Origin: Methylicorpusculum oleiharenae
GTDB taxonomy: Bacteria; Pseudomonadota; Gammaproteobacteria; Methylococcales; Methylomonadaceae
Length of the DNA stretch: 64,000 nucleotides
Direction: 5' to 3'
NCBI RefSeq assembly: GCF_009828925.2
Contig: NZ_WUTY02000001.1
Location: forward strand, 2,324,492 to 2,388,491
Shown here: positions 37,633 to 48,763 of the stretch, in pieces
How positions within the stretch are numbered: the stretch's first letter is position 1
How the letters are laid out: each line of letters opens with the position of its first letter
Made by a program: the position numbers and the translations under genes
Notes under the pieces: model-generated
What the model was told of the DNA's origin: nothing
Seen by the model: only the letters and a program-made list of their open reading frames with translations
Database searches by the model: none

Positions 37633-38259
37633 TTACCGTTGGGAAAGGGTTTTTTCAAATTGATCGATCAGCGTTTGAATAGCCTGGTGCTTCATTTTCA
37701 TCGAAGCCTTGTTGACGACAAGTCTGGAGCTGATGTTCATGATTAATTCACGGGGCTCCAGGTTGTTGGCTTTCAATGTGTTTCCGGTGTCTACCAAGTC
37801 AACAATGCAGTCAGCCAGGCCAACCAGGGGCGCTAATTCCATTGAGCCATAAAGCTTGATGATGTCGGCCTGGATCCCGTACTGGGCAAAGTAGTTTTTG
37901 GCGGTTTTAACGTATTTGGTCGCAACCCTGACTCGACGCTTGATTTCCGGGGCATCTTTATGCATTGCAGTCATCAGACGGCATGTGGCAATTTTAAGAT
38001 CCAGAGGCTCATAAAGGCTTTCTGCGCCATGTTCCAGTAAGACGTCTTTACCGGCAATACCCATGTCTGCGGCACCGTATTCAACAAAAGTGGGCACATC
38101 CGTCGCGCGAATAATGACCAGTTGTACATCTTCGCGTGTGGTCTGCAGGATCAGTTTGCGACTTGTTTTAGGGTCATCAACGGGTTTGATGCCGGCTTCT
38201 TCCAATAAAGGCAGCGCTTCTTCGTAAATTCGTCCTTTTGAGACAGCTATCGTAATCAT
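37633..38259 (-). CDS. hisG: ATP phosphoribosyltransferase, short form
   Basis: First committed step of histidine synthesis (ATP + PRPP). At 208 residues it is the short HisG_S form, which needs HisZ as regulatory subunit; hisZ is not in the window. Start chosen at the ATG at 38259, with a GAGAGAATAG ribosome site, giving [20 protein letters not shown]. The longer open frame to 38361 is overlap with murA. PRPP-site sequence [18 protein letters not shown] is present. Confidence 0.95.
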   Translation of the reverse strand: MITIAVSKGRIYEEALPLLEEAGIKPVDDPKTSRKLILQTTREDVQLVIIRATDVPTFVEYGAADMGIAGKDVLLEHGAESLYEPLDLKIATCRLMTAMHKDAPEIKRRVRVATKYVKTAKNYFAQYGIQADIIKLYGSMELAPLVGLADCIVDLVDTGNTLKANNLEPRELIMNISSRLVVNKASMKMKHQAIQTLIDQFEKTLSQR

Positions 38260-38269
38260 ATCTATTCTC

Positions 38270-39892
<1,623 letters not shown>

Positions 39893-39896
<4 letters not shown>

Positions 39897-40360
39897 TTTT
39901 TCTCTTCTGCCTTGTTAAAGAGGTATTTGCCTATCACTTCTTCCAGAACAATGGCTGATTGAGTGATTTCAATCTGTCCACCATTTTCAAGGTGTTCATC
40001 GGAACCGCCGGGCTGAAGATTGATGTATTGCTCGCCAAGCAGGCCAGCCGTGTAAATAGTGGCCGAAGTATCTTCGGGAATGGTGTCATATCTGGACTCG
40101 ATGCTCATTTCTACGACGGATTCGAACGTTTCCTTGTCAAACGAAATCGCACTGACCCTTCCTATGCGGACTCCGGCTACCGAAACCGGCGATTTGACTT
40201 TTAATCCGCCGGAATTGGAAAATCGTGCCGTGACTTTGTAAGTGTCATCAGAGCCAAATGAACTGAGGTTGCTGACTTGCATCGCCAAAAAAAACAAACC
40301 TGTGATACTGGCAGCGACAAAAAGTCCTACCAGAGTATCTTGGGAATGGGTGTGCTGCAT
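39893..40360 (-). CDS. mlaD: MCE-domain protein MlaD
   Basis: Inner-membrane-anchored MCE protein that forms a hexameric ring for phospholipid passage. 155 residues: one TM near 10-28, then the MCE domain (YKVTARFSNSGGLKVKSPVS, AGVRIGRVSAI, TAGLLGEQYINLQPG). It is slightly shorter than E. coli MlaD (183). It starts one base after mlaE. Confidence 0.95.
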
Positions 40361-40361
40361 G

Positions 40362-41144
40362 TTATTGATCTCCGAACATGAGAGCAGTTAATATAAAATC
40401 CAATCCTAATATGCTGAAAGCAGAATTGACAACAGTTCGAGTCGTTGCCCTGCTGACTCCCTCTGAAGTTGGAATGGCGTCGTACCCTTCAAAAATGGCT
40501 ATCCAGGTTGCGACAAAACCGAATACGATACTTTTGATCACTCCGTTGATAATGTCATCCTGAAAATCAAGATTGGCCTGCATTTGTGACCAATAAGAAC
40601 CGTCATCTACGCCCAGCAAGCCTACGCCCACCAAATGGCCGCCCAATATGCCGACAGAGCTGAATAAGGCAGCCAGTAGCGGCATTGAAATAAATCCTGC
40701 CAAAAAGCGGGGTGTCATGATGCGTTTGATGGGGTCTATTGCCATCATTTCCATGCCTGAAAGCTGCTCTGTCGCTTTCATAAGTCCGATTTCCGCCGTC
40801 AGGGCTGAGCCTGCCCGACCCGCAAATAAAAGTCCGGAAACAACAGGGCCCAGTTCTCTGACCAATGAGGCTGCAACCATTACGCCTAATGCTTCCTCCG
40901 AACCAAAATCAGAGAGAATGTTATAACCTTGAAGTCCCAGTACCATGCCCACAAACAGGCCGGAGATGGTGATAATCAAAAAAGTCAAAACGCCGACGGA
41001 ATAAATTTGATTAATTAATAACCGGGGGCGAATGATGACATCACCAATGCCAAACAAGGTATGCAGTAAAAAAAAAGTGGCCCGTCCGAGTTTGTTAAAG
41101 GCAGCACGCGTCGTTTTTCCTAAATGGGTCAAAAAATCAATCAT
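40362..41144 (-). CDS. mlaE: Phospholipid ABC transporter permease MlaE
   Basis: Inner-membrane permease of 260 residues. Family motifs: FVGMVLGLQGYNIL, RELGPVVSGLLFAGRAGSAL, TAEIGLMKATEQLSGMEMMA and PRFLAGFISMPLL. Five or six TM helices. One base separates it from mlaF upstream and mlaD downstream. Confidence 0.97.
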   Translation of the reverse strand: MIDFLTHLGKTTRAAFNKLGRATFFLLHTLFGIGDVIIRPRLLINQIYSVGVLTFLIITISGLFVGMVLGLQGYNILSDFGSEEALGVMVAASLVRELGPVVSGLLFAGRAGSALTAEIGLMKATEQLSGMEMMAIDPIKRIMTPRFLAGFISMPLLAALFSSVGILGGHLVGVGLLGVDDGSYWSQMQANLDFQDDIINGVIKSIVFGFVATWIAIFEGYDAIPTSEGVSRATTRTVVNSAFSILGLDFILTALMFGDQ

Positions 41145-41145
41145 G

Positions 41146-42090
41146 CTAATCCTGGCTATGGTAACGCGACCGGCTGCTTTTTTTAGATTCGGCGGTTTTA
41201 GGTGGTGGGCTGCTTTTTGTGCCGAAAAAACCGGGGCCTCCTGGTTTTTTGGGCCTCTTTAAGGGTTTTTCGGGTGAATAAAATAAGTCTTTAACATAAT
41301 CATTAGCCGGATAATGGAAGTGCACCGGGCCATCAGGCTCGCCTTTCATAAACTGCTGAACCCAGGGGGAATCCGATGCTTCAATTTCTGCAGGTGTTCC
41401 TTGAACTGCTACTTTGCCGTCGGAAATGACATAGATGTAGTCGGATATTAATGATGTTTCCTGTACGTCATGAGAAACAATGATGCTCGTCAATCCCAGC
41501 GTAGTGTTCAAAGATTTGATCAAATGGATAAGCGCGCCCATTGAAATGGGGTCTTGGCCGGTAAAGGGTTCGTCATACATGATCATCATCGGATCCAGTG
41601 CGATAGCTCGTGCCAGCGCAACCCGCCTGGCCATGCCTCCGGAGAGTTCGCTGGGCATCAGTTTGGCGGCGCCTCTCAAACCTACGGCCTGGAGTTTCAT
41701 CAATACCAATGTGCGAATCATGGATTCGGTTAAATGACTGTGTTCTCTGATTGGAAAAGCAACGTTATCGTATACATTGATATCAGTCAGCAGTGCACCA
41801 CTTTGGAATAGCATGCCCATACGCTTGCGTAATTCAAACAGATCTTTACGTTTTAATTTGTGCACATCTATTCCGTCCACTGTTACTGTGCCTTGATCGG
41901 GACATAATTGCCCGCCAATCAGCTTTAGCAAGGTGGTTTTTCCGGTGCCGCTGGGTCCCATGATGGCTGTGATTTTGCCGCGTTGAATATCCAGGGACAG
42001 GTTGTCAAATATGACACGATTGCCACGGCGAAATGACAAATTACGAACGGATACTAAACTGGTGCTGATGATACTATCGTCGTCATCCAT
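41146..42090 (-). CDS. mlaF: Phospholipid ABC transporter ATPase MlaF
   Basis: ATPase subunit of the Mla system. 314 residues with Walker A GPSGTGKTT, signature LSGGMARRVALARAIA, Walker B MIMYDEPFTGQD and VSHDVQE (switch His). The C-terminal ~45 residues after the family end (EPDGPVHFHYPANDYVKDLF) form a Lys/Pro/Ser-rich tail not found in E. coli MlaF (269 residues). First gene of mlaFEDB. mlaC, encoding the periplasmic carrier, is missing from its usual place. Confidence 0.96.
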   Translation of the reverse strand: MDDDDSIISTSLVSVRNLSFRRGNRVIFDNLSLDIQRGKITAIMGPSGTGKTTLLKLIGGQLCPDQGTVTVDGIDVHKLKRKDLFELRKRMGMLFQSGALLTDINVYDNVAFPIREHSHLTESMIRTLVLMKLQAVGLRGAAKLMPSELSGGMARRVALARAIALDPMMIMYDEPFTGQDPISMGALIHLIKSLNTTLGLTSIIVSHDVQETSLISDYIYVISDGKVAVQGTPAEIEASDSPWVQQFMKGEPDGPVHFHYPANDYVKDLFYSPEKPLKRPKKPGGPGFFGTKSSPPPKTAESKKSSRSRYHSQD

Positions 42091-42257
42091 TGCGTAAGCT
42101 TCAATAATGCTAAGAAATAAACGTTCTATTTTGTCTGACCTGGACCAAATAAGTCAACAAACGTCTCTATCTCAGACGACATTGCTGATTAATTCGTGCC
42201 ATAATTAGCAATTTTCGAACCATAAGAATGGATTCTTACAGTTGAAGTGTGATAATC

Positions 42258-42362
42258 ATGACTAAAAGAAAACCGTATTTTGGGTCAGTGAAGCGTTTAT
42301 CAAATGTTCAAAATACCGGGGCTGGCAAGAGTCGTTTTAATAAATGGGTTTGCTTAGAATGA
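42258..42362 (+). CDS. Possible 34-residue leader ORF upstream of kdsD
   Basis: An ATG at 42258 opens a 34-codon frame rich in basic residues (MTKRKPYFGSVKRL, then NKWVCLE). Its TGA overlaps an in-frame ATG of kdsD (42359) as ATGA, the geometry of coupled genes. The ribosome site is weak and no homology is recognised; it may be chance. Confidence 0.2.
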   Translation: MTKRKPYFGSVKRLSNVQNTGAGKSRFNKWVCLE

Positions 42363-43336
42363 AAATCAATGGATTAGAATTAAGAGAGCGGGCAAAAAAA
42401 GTCATAGACATTGAGCTGACTGCTATAGCGGCATTATCGGAGCGAATCGACGAAGAATTTGAAGCCGCATGTCGGTTGATGTTTGACTGCCGGGGCCGGG
42501 TAGTGGTTACCGGTATGGGCAAATCAGGTCATATAGGTGGCAAAATTGCCGCGACTTTGGCAAGTACCGGTACGCCTGCTTTTTTTGTGCATCCCGGAGA
42601 AGCCAGTCATGGCGATCTGGGGATGATTACCCGGCAAGATGTTGTGCTGGCTTTGTCAAATTCGGGTGAAACCGGCGAAGTGCTGACAATATTGCCTTTG
42701 ATTAAACGACTCGGCGTGCCGTTGATAGCGATGACCGGAAATCCTGGCTCTACGCTGGCCAGATTTGCCACCAGGCATATCAATGTCAGCGTTGCCAAGG
42801 AGGCCTGCTCATTGGGTTTGGCGCCTACTTCCAGTACTACGGCGGCGTTGGTAATGGGTGATGCGCTGGCTGTTGCCTTGCTTGAGGCGCGTGGTTTTAC
42901 CCGTGATGATTTTGCACTGTCGCATCCTGGAGGTAGTCTGGGCAAACGCTTGCTGATTCTAGTCAGTGACCTAATGCATACGGGTGAAGATATGCCACTG
43001 GTTAATGAACGCGCATTGATTAAAGTGGCGCTGATTGAGATGACCAATAAAAAATTAGGGATGACTGTTGTTGTCGATGACAACAAAAAAGTGGCCGGTG
43101 TGTTTACTGATGGCGATTTGCGAAGAATGCTGGAGAAAAATATTGATCTGCATACTACGCTTATTGGCCAGGTCATGACCCGGCAATGCTCTGTTATCGG
43201 TCCGGATCGTTTGGCGGCTGAAGCCATGCAAATCATGGAGTCCAAAAAAATAAACGGGCTGATTGTTGTTGATGATAACCGTTGCGCAATAGGCGCTTTA
43301 AATATGCATGATCTGATTCATGCCGGGATTGTATGA
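42344..43336 (+). CDS. kdsD: D-arabinose 5-phosphate isomerase
   Basis: Converts ribulose 5-phosphate to arabinose 5-phosphate for Kdo synthesis. 330 residues: SIS domain with TGMGKSGHIGGKIAATLAST, HPGEASHGDLGM and LSNSGETGEVL; then a pair of CBS domains (LGMTVVVDDNKKVAGVFTDG and NGLIVVDDNRCAIGALNMHD). The ATG at 42344 or the ATG at 42359 could be the start; neither has a strong ribosome site. Head of kdsD-kdsC-lptC-lptA-lptB-rpoN, divergent from mlaF. Confidence 0.96.
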   Translation: MGLLRMKINGLELRERAKKVIDIELTAIAALSERIDEEFEAACRLMFDCRGRVVVTGMGKSGHIGGKIAATLASTGTPAFFVHPGEASHGDLGMITRQDVVLALSNSGETGEVLTILPLIKRLGVPLIAMTGNPGSTLARFATRHINVSVAKEACSLGLAPTSSTTAALVMGDALAVALLEARGFTRDDFALSHPGGSLGKRLLILVSDLMHTGEDMPLVNERALIKVALIEMTNKKLGMTVVVDDNKKVAGVFTDGDLRRMLEKNIDLHTTLIGQVMTRQCSVIGPDRLAAEAMQIMESKKINGLIVVDDNRCAIGALNMHDLIHAGIV

Positions 43337-43875
43337 TGGATATAGGTTCGATTGATCAAACGATAGTGGATAAGGCAAAAAAATTAAAGTTACTCATATT
43401 GGATGTGGATGGCGTGCTGACCGATGGCCGACTTTTTTTTGATGATTTCGGTAAAGAGTATAAATGTTTTCATGCCCGCGACGGACACGGCATTAAACTT
43501 TTAAGGCAATCAGGTGTGGAAGTTGCCGTCATTTCAGGGCGAAAATCAAATTCCGTAGAACTGCGCATGAGAAGTCTGGGCATTCAATTTGTCTATCAGG
43601 GGCATGAGCATAAGCTCGCCGCTTTTCAGGAAATGTTGGAGGCACTTAATATAGAACCGGAACAAACGGCTCATGTCGGAGATGATGTACTGGATTTGCC
43701 TGTGATGCTGCGAGCCGGATTGGCTGTTGCGGTTCAGGATGCGCATTTTGCGGTCAAACAGCGTGCTGATTGGTGTACCCGTGTGCCGGGTGGGCAAGGC
43801 GCGGTAAGGGAAGTGTGTGATCTGATCATGTTGGCTCAAGGCACTTTTGATTTGGCGCTTCAACCGTATCTTTAA
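43333..43875 (+). CDS. kdsC: Kdo 8-phosphate phosphatase
   Basis: HAD-family phosphatase of 180 residues that dephosphorylates Kdo-8-P. Motifs: LDVDGVLTDG (nucleophile Asp), ISGRKS, and GDDVLDLPVM. No cap domain, as expected for a tetrameric KdsC. It overlaps the kdsD stop (ATGATG), so the start is 43333 or 43336. Confidence 0.97.
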   Translation: MMDIGSIDQTIVDKAKKLKLLILDVDGVLTDGRLFFDDFGKEYKCFHARDGHGIKLLRQSGVEVAVISGRKSNSVELRMRSLGIQFVYQGHEHKLAAFQEMLEALNIEPEQTAHVGDDVLDLPVMLRAGLAVAVQDAHFAVKQRADWCTRVPGGQGAVREVCDLIMLAQGTFDLALQPYL

Positions 43876-43878
43876 ATC

Positions 43879-44451
43879 ATGCCTGGAAACTATAAGATTT
43901 ATGTTTATGCGGCCGCTTTTGCATTAGCCAGTTGGTGGCTGTTATTGCTCAATGAAACCGAGCAAGCAAGCCTATTGCCTGGGGCAGAAGTTCACAGTCC
44001 GGATTATTTCAGCAACGGTTATACCAAATGGGAAATGGGCACTAACGGTCAATTAAAAAATAAATTAATAGCTGACGAGATGAAGCATTTTAGCGACGAT
44101 GGCACCATCCATTTGACAAACCCTGTGATGACTTTGATAAACGAAGCGGCCCCGCCCTGGATTATTAAGTCTGAGACAGCCAAAGTGTCTGGTGATGGGA
44201 AACTGATCTTTTTAAATGGTAAAGCCGTTGTTCAGAGAGAGGGCGCTGCGGGTGTCAGACCCATGAAAATTAACAGCTCCAATTTACGAGTCAGGCCTGA
44301 AGAAAGCTATGCTGAAACAGATGAGTGGGCTGAATTACTCAGTCCGCCACATAGAACAGAAGGTGTCGGAATGCAGCTCAATTATGGCGATCCTATTCGT
44401 GTAAAATTGTTTGCAAAGGTGCGAGGGAAGTATGAATTTAAGAAAAAATAA
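43879..44451 (+). CDS. lptC: LPS export protein LptC
   Basis: Bitopic inner-membrane protein that links LptBFG to periplasmic LptA. 190 residues with one N-terminal TM (YVYAAAFALASWWLLLL) and a beta-jellyroll domain (PDYFSNGYTKWEMGTNGQLK and PVMTLINEAAPPWIIKSE). It begins three bases after kdsC and its end overlaps lptA by 20 bases. Confidence 0.93.
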   Translation: MPGNYKIYVYAAAFALASWWLLLLNETEQASLLPGAEVHSPDYFSNGYTKWEMGTNGQLKNKLIADEMKHFSDDGTIHLTNPVMTLINEAAPPWIIKSETAKVSGDGKLIFLNGKAVVQREGAAGVRPMKINSSNLRVRPEESYAETDEWAELLSPPHRTEGVGMQLNYGDPIRVKLFAKVRGKYEFKKK

Positions 44452-44938
44452 AGGGTTTTTTTGGGGAATTTGGATCGCCATGGCGATGTACAGTCCGATC
44501 GGCTACTCACTGAAAAGTGATGCAGAGCAGCCGGTTTATATCGATTCAAATGCCGCAAATTATGACAATAACACCGAAATCAGCACCTACACGGGTAATG
44601 TCATTTCGACTCAAGGCAGTCTTGAGGTTAAATCCGATAAACTGGTGGTTTATTTTAAGAATGGAAATGTCGATAAGTTGGTTGCAACCGGAAATCCTGC
44701 TCGCTTTAAGCAGCAGCCCGATAATGGCGGCGAAATAACGGGCAAAGCGCTAACCGGAGAATATTACCCGGAGCAATCGTTGTTGATTTTGATAAACGAG
44801 GCGGTTGTCTGGCAGGATGGAAATACCTATGCCAGTGACATTATTCGCTATGACAGTAAAAACGCTATTGTCAAAGCAGGCGAACAAACGTCTGATTCGA
44901 AACGTGTGCGAGTCATTTTAAAACCCAAAGGACAATAA
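44432..44938 (+). CDS. lptA: LPS transport periplasmic protein LptA
   Basis: Periplasmic bridge protein, 168 residues from the ATG at 44432 (GGGAAG upstream). Signal peptide ends near GYS-LK. OstA-like jellyroll: [60 protein letters not shown]. The frame is open further upstream inside lptC but without a ribosome site. Confidence 0.95.
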   Translation: MNLRKNKGFFWGIWIAMAMYSPIGYSLKSDAEQPVYIDSNAANYDNNTEISTYTGNVISTQGSLEVKSDKLVVYFKNGNVDKLVATGNPARFKQQPDNGGEITGKALTGEYYPEQSLLILINEAVVWQDGNTYASDIIRYDSKNAIVKAGEQTSDSKRVRVILKPKGQ

Positions 44939-44943
44939 AAAAC

Positions 44944-45669
44944 ATGACGAAACTCGCGGCAACTGCGCTGATAAAAAACTACAATAAACGAAATGTCGTT
45001 AACGGCGTCACGCTGGATGTGAATACAGGCGAGATCGTAGGATTACTGGGTCCTAACGGGGCTGGAAAAACGACCAGTTTTTATATGCTGGTTGGCTTGA
45101 TAAAAGCCGATGCCGGCGAAATTACTTTGAATGATCAGGTGATTACCCATTTTCCAATGCACGTCAGAGCACAGATGGGGTTGGGGTATTTGCCTCAGGA
45201 GCCTTCGGTGTTCCGCAAATTAAGCGTTGCCGACAATTTACGTGCTGTCCTCCAGATTCGGGGCGATTTAAGCAATGGTCAGATAGAACTCGCCATAGAG
45301 GAATTGTTGCAGGAATTCCATGTCGAGCATTTGCGTAACCAGATTGCTCTGGGACTGTCCGGTGGTGAACGAAGGCGCGTAGAAATAGCGCGAGCACTAG
45401 CGACAGATCCGCAATTTATTTTGCTTGATGAACCTTTTGCCGGGGTGGACCCCATTTCTGTAGAGGATATCAAGCAGATTATTGTGCATCTTAAGGACAG
45501 AGGGATTGGCGTTGTGATTACTGAACATAATGTCAGGGAAACCTTGGGAATATGTGACCGTGCCTATATCCTGAATGATGGCAAGGTTATCGCCGAGGGT
45601 GATGCAAAAGCAATTGTGAATAATGCGGAAGTTCGCAAGGTCTATCTGGGTGAAAATTTTAGCCTTTAG
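44944..45669 (+). CDS. lptB: LPS export ABC transporter ATPase LptB
   Basis: Cytoplasmic ATPase that powers LPS extraction. 241 residues, as in E. coli. Walker [15 protein letters not shown]-loop in [18 protein letters not shown], signature [16 protein letters not shown], Walker [15 protein letters not shown], and [10 protein letters not shown] (switch His). It starts five bases after lptA. Confidence 0.98.
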   Translation: MTKLAATALIKNYNKRNVVNGVTLDVNTGEIVGLLGPNGAGKTTSFYMLVGLIKADAGEITLNDQVITHFPMHVRAQMGLGYLPQEPSVFRKLSVADNLRAVLQIRGDLSNGQIELAIEELLQEFHVEHLRNQIALGLSGGERRRVEIARALATDPQFILLDEPFAGVDPISVEDIKQIIVHLKDRGIGVVITEHNVRETLGICDRAYILNDGKVIAEGDAKAIVNNAEVRKVYLGENFSL

Positions 45670-45857
45670 GAACGTGAATCACTTAACTTTTGCTATTGGC
45701 GCAAGCTGCGTCTCCATAAGGGCAATCAATAAACAGGCGCAAGGCGTGCTATGTTTCCAGTCACAAAATACTAAAGACGGATATAAATACGGTTCAGCTT
45801 TGGATGTTATACAACTCACGACACTCAAGTCACTCTTCATTTAACGGCAATTAGCTC

Positions 45858-47300
45858 ATGAAACAGTCTCTACAAATTCGATTGGGTCAGCAGCTGACGA
45901 TGACCCCTCAACTGCAACAAGCCATCAAGCTCCTGCAACTCTCTACTCTGGACTTACAACAGGAAATTCAACAAGCGCTAGAATCAAATATGATGCTTGA
46001 AGTAGAGGAAGATCATCCTGTTGACATCAATGACAGCCAGTTAGAGAAAAAAACTGAAAAATATGATGAAATAACCGCGGAGGGTTCCCAAACTGATATT
46101 CCGGATGAGTTACCGACTGATTCGAACTGGGAAGATGTTTTTGATAACACGCAGGCATCGAGCAGCAGTACTTCCGAGAATATTGAATTTGAAAGTCAAC
46201 GCAGCAAGTCGGTTTCTTTACAGGATCATTTGCTCTGGCAACTGGAGTTAACGCCATTTTCAGATAGAGACCGGGCCATCGCAACCACGATTATCGATTC
46301 GGTCAATGGCGATGGTTACCTCATCAGTTCGATTGATGATATTTTTCAGGGTTTACAGGCTCAGTTGGATGAGCTGGAATTTGATGAGGTTAAAGCCGTT
46401 TTGCACCGTCTGCAAAATTTTGATCCACCTGGCGTCATTGCCGCTGATTTGCAGGATTGCCTGCGATTGCAATTGTTACAGTTGCCCGACGATACGCAAT
46501 ATAAGGCAGAGGCTTTGGTCCTGGTGACGCGCTATTTGGATCTGCTGGCAACGCATGACAGGGTAAAGCTGCTACGGCGTTTAGGTGTCAGCGAGCAGCA
46601 TTTGGCGGGTGTTATCGCGCTGATTCGAACCTTGGATCCTAGGCCGGGTGCGCAAATAAGCGAAGGTGATTCCGAGTACATCATTCCCGATGTTTACGTC
46701 GTTAAGGTAGGCGGCGTCTGGACTGTCAATCTGAATCCGGAAATTGCGCCTAAATTGCGGGTTAATCCTTTCTATTCGGGCATGATAAAAAGGGCAGACA
46801 GCAGCGTGGATAATTGCCGTATGAAAGATCATTTGCAGGAGGCGCGATGGTTTATTAAAAGCTTAACCAGTCGGAATGAAACACTGTTGAGAGTGGCTCG
46901 CTGTATTGTTGATAAGCAGCAGGATTTCCTTGAGCATGGTTCAATTTCCATGAGACCCATGGTGCTTCGTGATGTTGCCGAAGAATTGGAGCTTCATGAA
47001 TCAACTATTTCGCGGGTAACGACTCAAAAGTACATGCATACCCCCAATGGTATCGTTGAATTCAAGTACTTTTTTTCCAGTCATGTTTCCACCTCCGGTG
47101 GAGGTGAATGTTCGTCCACAGCCATTAGAGCGCTGATTAAAGAACTCGTGGACAATGAAAATCAGGCAAAACCGCTCAGTGATAGTAAAATAGCCGACTT
47201 ATTACAAGAAAAAGGCATCAATGTCGCAAGAAGGACGATTGCCAAATACCGTGAAGCAATGAATGTTGCTTCATCTAGCCAGAGAAAGCGTACCTTATAA
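45858..47300 (+). CDS. rpoN: RNA polymerase sigma-54 factor
   Basis: Sigma factor for -24/-12 promoters, 480 residues. Region I: MKQSLQIRLGQQLTMTPQLQ (Gln/Leu-rich); acidic region II about 50-105; core-binding domain from about 110; a helix-turn-helix in DVAEELELHESTISRVTTQK; and the RpoN box at the C-terminus (ARRTIAKYREAMN). About 190 bp separate it from lptB. Confidence 0.98.
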   Translation: MKQSLQIRLGQQLTMTPQLQQAIKLLQLSTLDLQQEIQQALESNMMLEVEEDHPVDINDSQLEKKTEKYDEITAEGSQTDIPDELPTDSNWEDVFDNTQASSSSTSENIEFESQRSKSVSLQDHLLWQLELTPFSDRDRAIATTIIDSVNGDGYLISSIDDIFQGLQAQLDELEFDEVKAVLHRLQNFDPPGVIAADLQDCLRLQLLQLPDDTQYKAEALVLVTRYLDLLATHDRVKLLRRLGVSEQHLAGVIALIRTLDPRPGAQISEGDSEYIIPDVYVVKVGGVWTVNLNPEIAPKLRVNPFYSGMIKRADSSVDNCRMKDHLQEARWFIKSLTSRNETLLRVARCIVDKQQDFLEHGSISMRPMVLRDVAEELELHESTISRVTTQKYMHTPNGIVEFKYFFSSHVSTSGGGECSSTAIRALIKELVDNENQAKPLSDSKIADLLQEKGINVARRTIAKYREAMNVASSSQRKRTL

Positions 47301-47331
47301 CGCAACTATTACAACTAAAGGAGTTTATTCC

Positions 47332-47622
47332 ATGCAAATCAGTGTAACAGGCCACCATATCGAAGTAACTGAGTCCATGAGAGATTACGTTGAAACTAAA
47401 TTTGAAAAATTAGAAAGACATTTTGATAATGTCACCGACGTACATGTTATTTTGACCGTTGAAAAACTGAATCAAAAAGCCGAAGCCACTGTACAAATTA
47501 GCGGAGCCAAAATCTTTGCTGAAGATACACAAGAAGATATGTATGCGTCGATCGATAATCTGGTCGACAAATTGGATCGGCAAATTTTGAAACACAAAGA
47601 AAAAATCAGTAATCACCGTTAA
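47332..47622 (+). CDS. hpf: Ribosome hibernation promoting factor
   Basis: Short HPF/YfiA-type factor that inactivates ribosomes as 100S dimers in stationary phase. 96 residues, starting MQISVTGHHIEVTESMRDYV, with AAGGAG upstream of 47332. Other signature: EDTQEDMYASIDNLVDKLDR. Cotranscribed with rpoN as in E. coli. Confidence 0.97.
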   Translation: MQISVTGHHIEVTESMRDYVETKFEKLERHFDNVTDVHVILTVEKLNQKAEATVQISGAKIFAEDTQEDMYASIDNLVDKLDRQILKHKEKISNHR

Positions 47623-47680
47623 TTTGTTCCTCAACATCAGGTGCAGACAAAATCATAAGCGCTAGCTTATTGATTTTAAG

Positions 47681-47709
47681 AACCAACGGCAGCTTTTTTG
47701 CCGTTGGTT
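47681..47709 (+). terminator. Perfect 11-bp hairpin between hpf and rapZ
   Basis: AACCAACGGCA (47681-47691) pairs with TGCCGTTGGTT (47699-47709) around a T-rich 7-base loop. No T run follows, so termination is uncertain; it could instead be an RNA processing or stability element. ptsN, which lies here in E. coli and Pseudomonas, is absent. Confidence 0.5.
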
Positions 47710-47790
47710 AACACTGCAATAACTGCGTTTACATTTCAGTAACACGCTTGAGTTCCTTCCAACTGTCTAGCCGTTAACGAATTTTCCATT

Positions 47791-48648
47791 ATGAGACTTT
47801 TAATTGTCAGCGGACTCTCCGGTTCAGGAAAAAGTATTGCCTTAGCGACTTTGGAAGATTGCGGCTATTATTGCATCGATAATTTACCCATGAGTTTACT
47901 TGAGGGGTTTATTAATCAAGTTATGCTCGCCGATCCAAAAACCTATAACAAAACAGCGATAGGCATAGACGCAAGAAATCAAAGCGAGAATTTAGTCAAT
48001 TTTGCGGACAGTCTGAATCTGATTCGTGCAAAAGGCATCGATTGCGAAGTCCTCTACATGCAGGCCGAGGAAGCAACGTTATTAAAACGCTACAGTGAAA
48101 CCCGACGCAGGCATCCTTTAACCAACAACAATGTGCCTTTAAGAGAGGCGCTGGGTATTGAAAAGGAAATCCTCAAGCCGCTGGCCAGAATTGCCGATTT
48201 GGTCATTGATACCAGCCGAACGCACTATCATCAGCTTCGCGATCTGATCAGGGATCAGGTAGGCGAGAGAAATGTCAGGCATATCTCCATTCAGTTTCAA
48301 TCGTTCGGATTCAAACACGGCGTGCCTTTGGATGCTGATTTTATGTTTGATGCCCGAGCGCTTCCCAATCCGTATTGGGTGCCCGAGTTGCGCGGATTTA
48401 CTGGTAAAGATGAACTGATAATTGAGTTTCTTGAAAGAGAAGCGCAAGTTCGTGAGTTTTTTGAAGATATTACCCGCTTCCTTGATCGCTGGGTGCCCCG
48501 TTTCGAAGCGGAAGGTCGCAGTTATTTAACAGTTGCGATAGGGTGTACAGGTGGACAGCATCGGTCGGTCTATCTAGCAGAAGCGTTAGCCCAGCATTTT
48601 TCACAACAATCGCTAAAAGTGATTGTCCGTCACCGCGAGTTGCGTTGA
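47791..48648 (+). CDS. rapZ: RNase adapter protein RapZ
   Basis: Nucleotide-binding protein that, in E. coli, directs RNase E to the small RNA GlmZ and so controls glucosamine-6-phosphate synthesis. 285 residues (E. coli 284). P-loop SGLSGSGKSIAL; DxxxR-type YCIDNLP; C-terminal RNA-binding domain with FGFKHGVPLDADFMFDARAL, NPYW and GCTGGQHRSVYLAE. It begins 168 bp after hpf. Confidence 0.97.
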   Translation: MRLLIVSGLSGSGKSIALATLEDCGYYCIDNLPMSLLEGFINQVMLADPKTYNKTAIGIDARNQSENLVNFADSLNLIRAKGIDCEVLYMQAEEATLLKRYSETRRRHPLTNNNVPLREALGIEKEILKPLARIADLVIDTSRTHYHQLRDLIRDQVGERNVRHISIQFQSFGFKHGVPLDADFMFDARALPNPYWVPELRGFTGKDELIIEFLEREAQVREFFEDITRFLDRWVPRFEAEGRSYLTVAIGCTGGQHRSVYLAEALAQHFSQQSLKVIVRHRELR

Positions 48649-48763
48649 GGGTTTTGAACGCAGCACAGTAGCTACCTGAATGTATCTGATTGTGGGCGGA
48701 CAGTTGGTTTTTGACAGGCACAAACGGCGAAATCCGTTTCGCTCACCTGTTAGTTAACCCGGT

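Noticed and set aside
42607-43245. 212-codon minus-strand frame opposite kdsD
   Set aside because: Antisense shadow of an obvious SIS-CBS isomerase.
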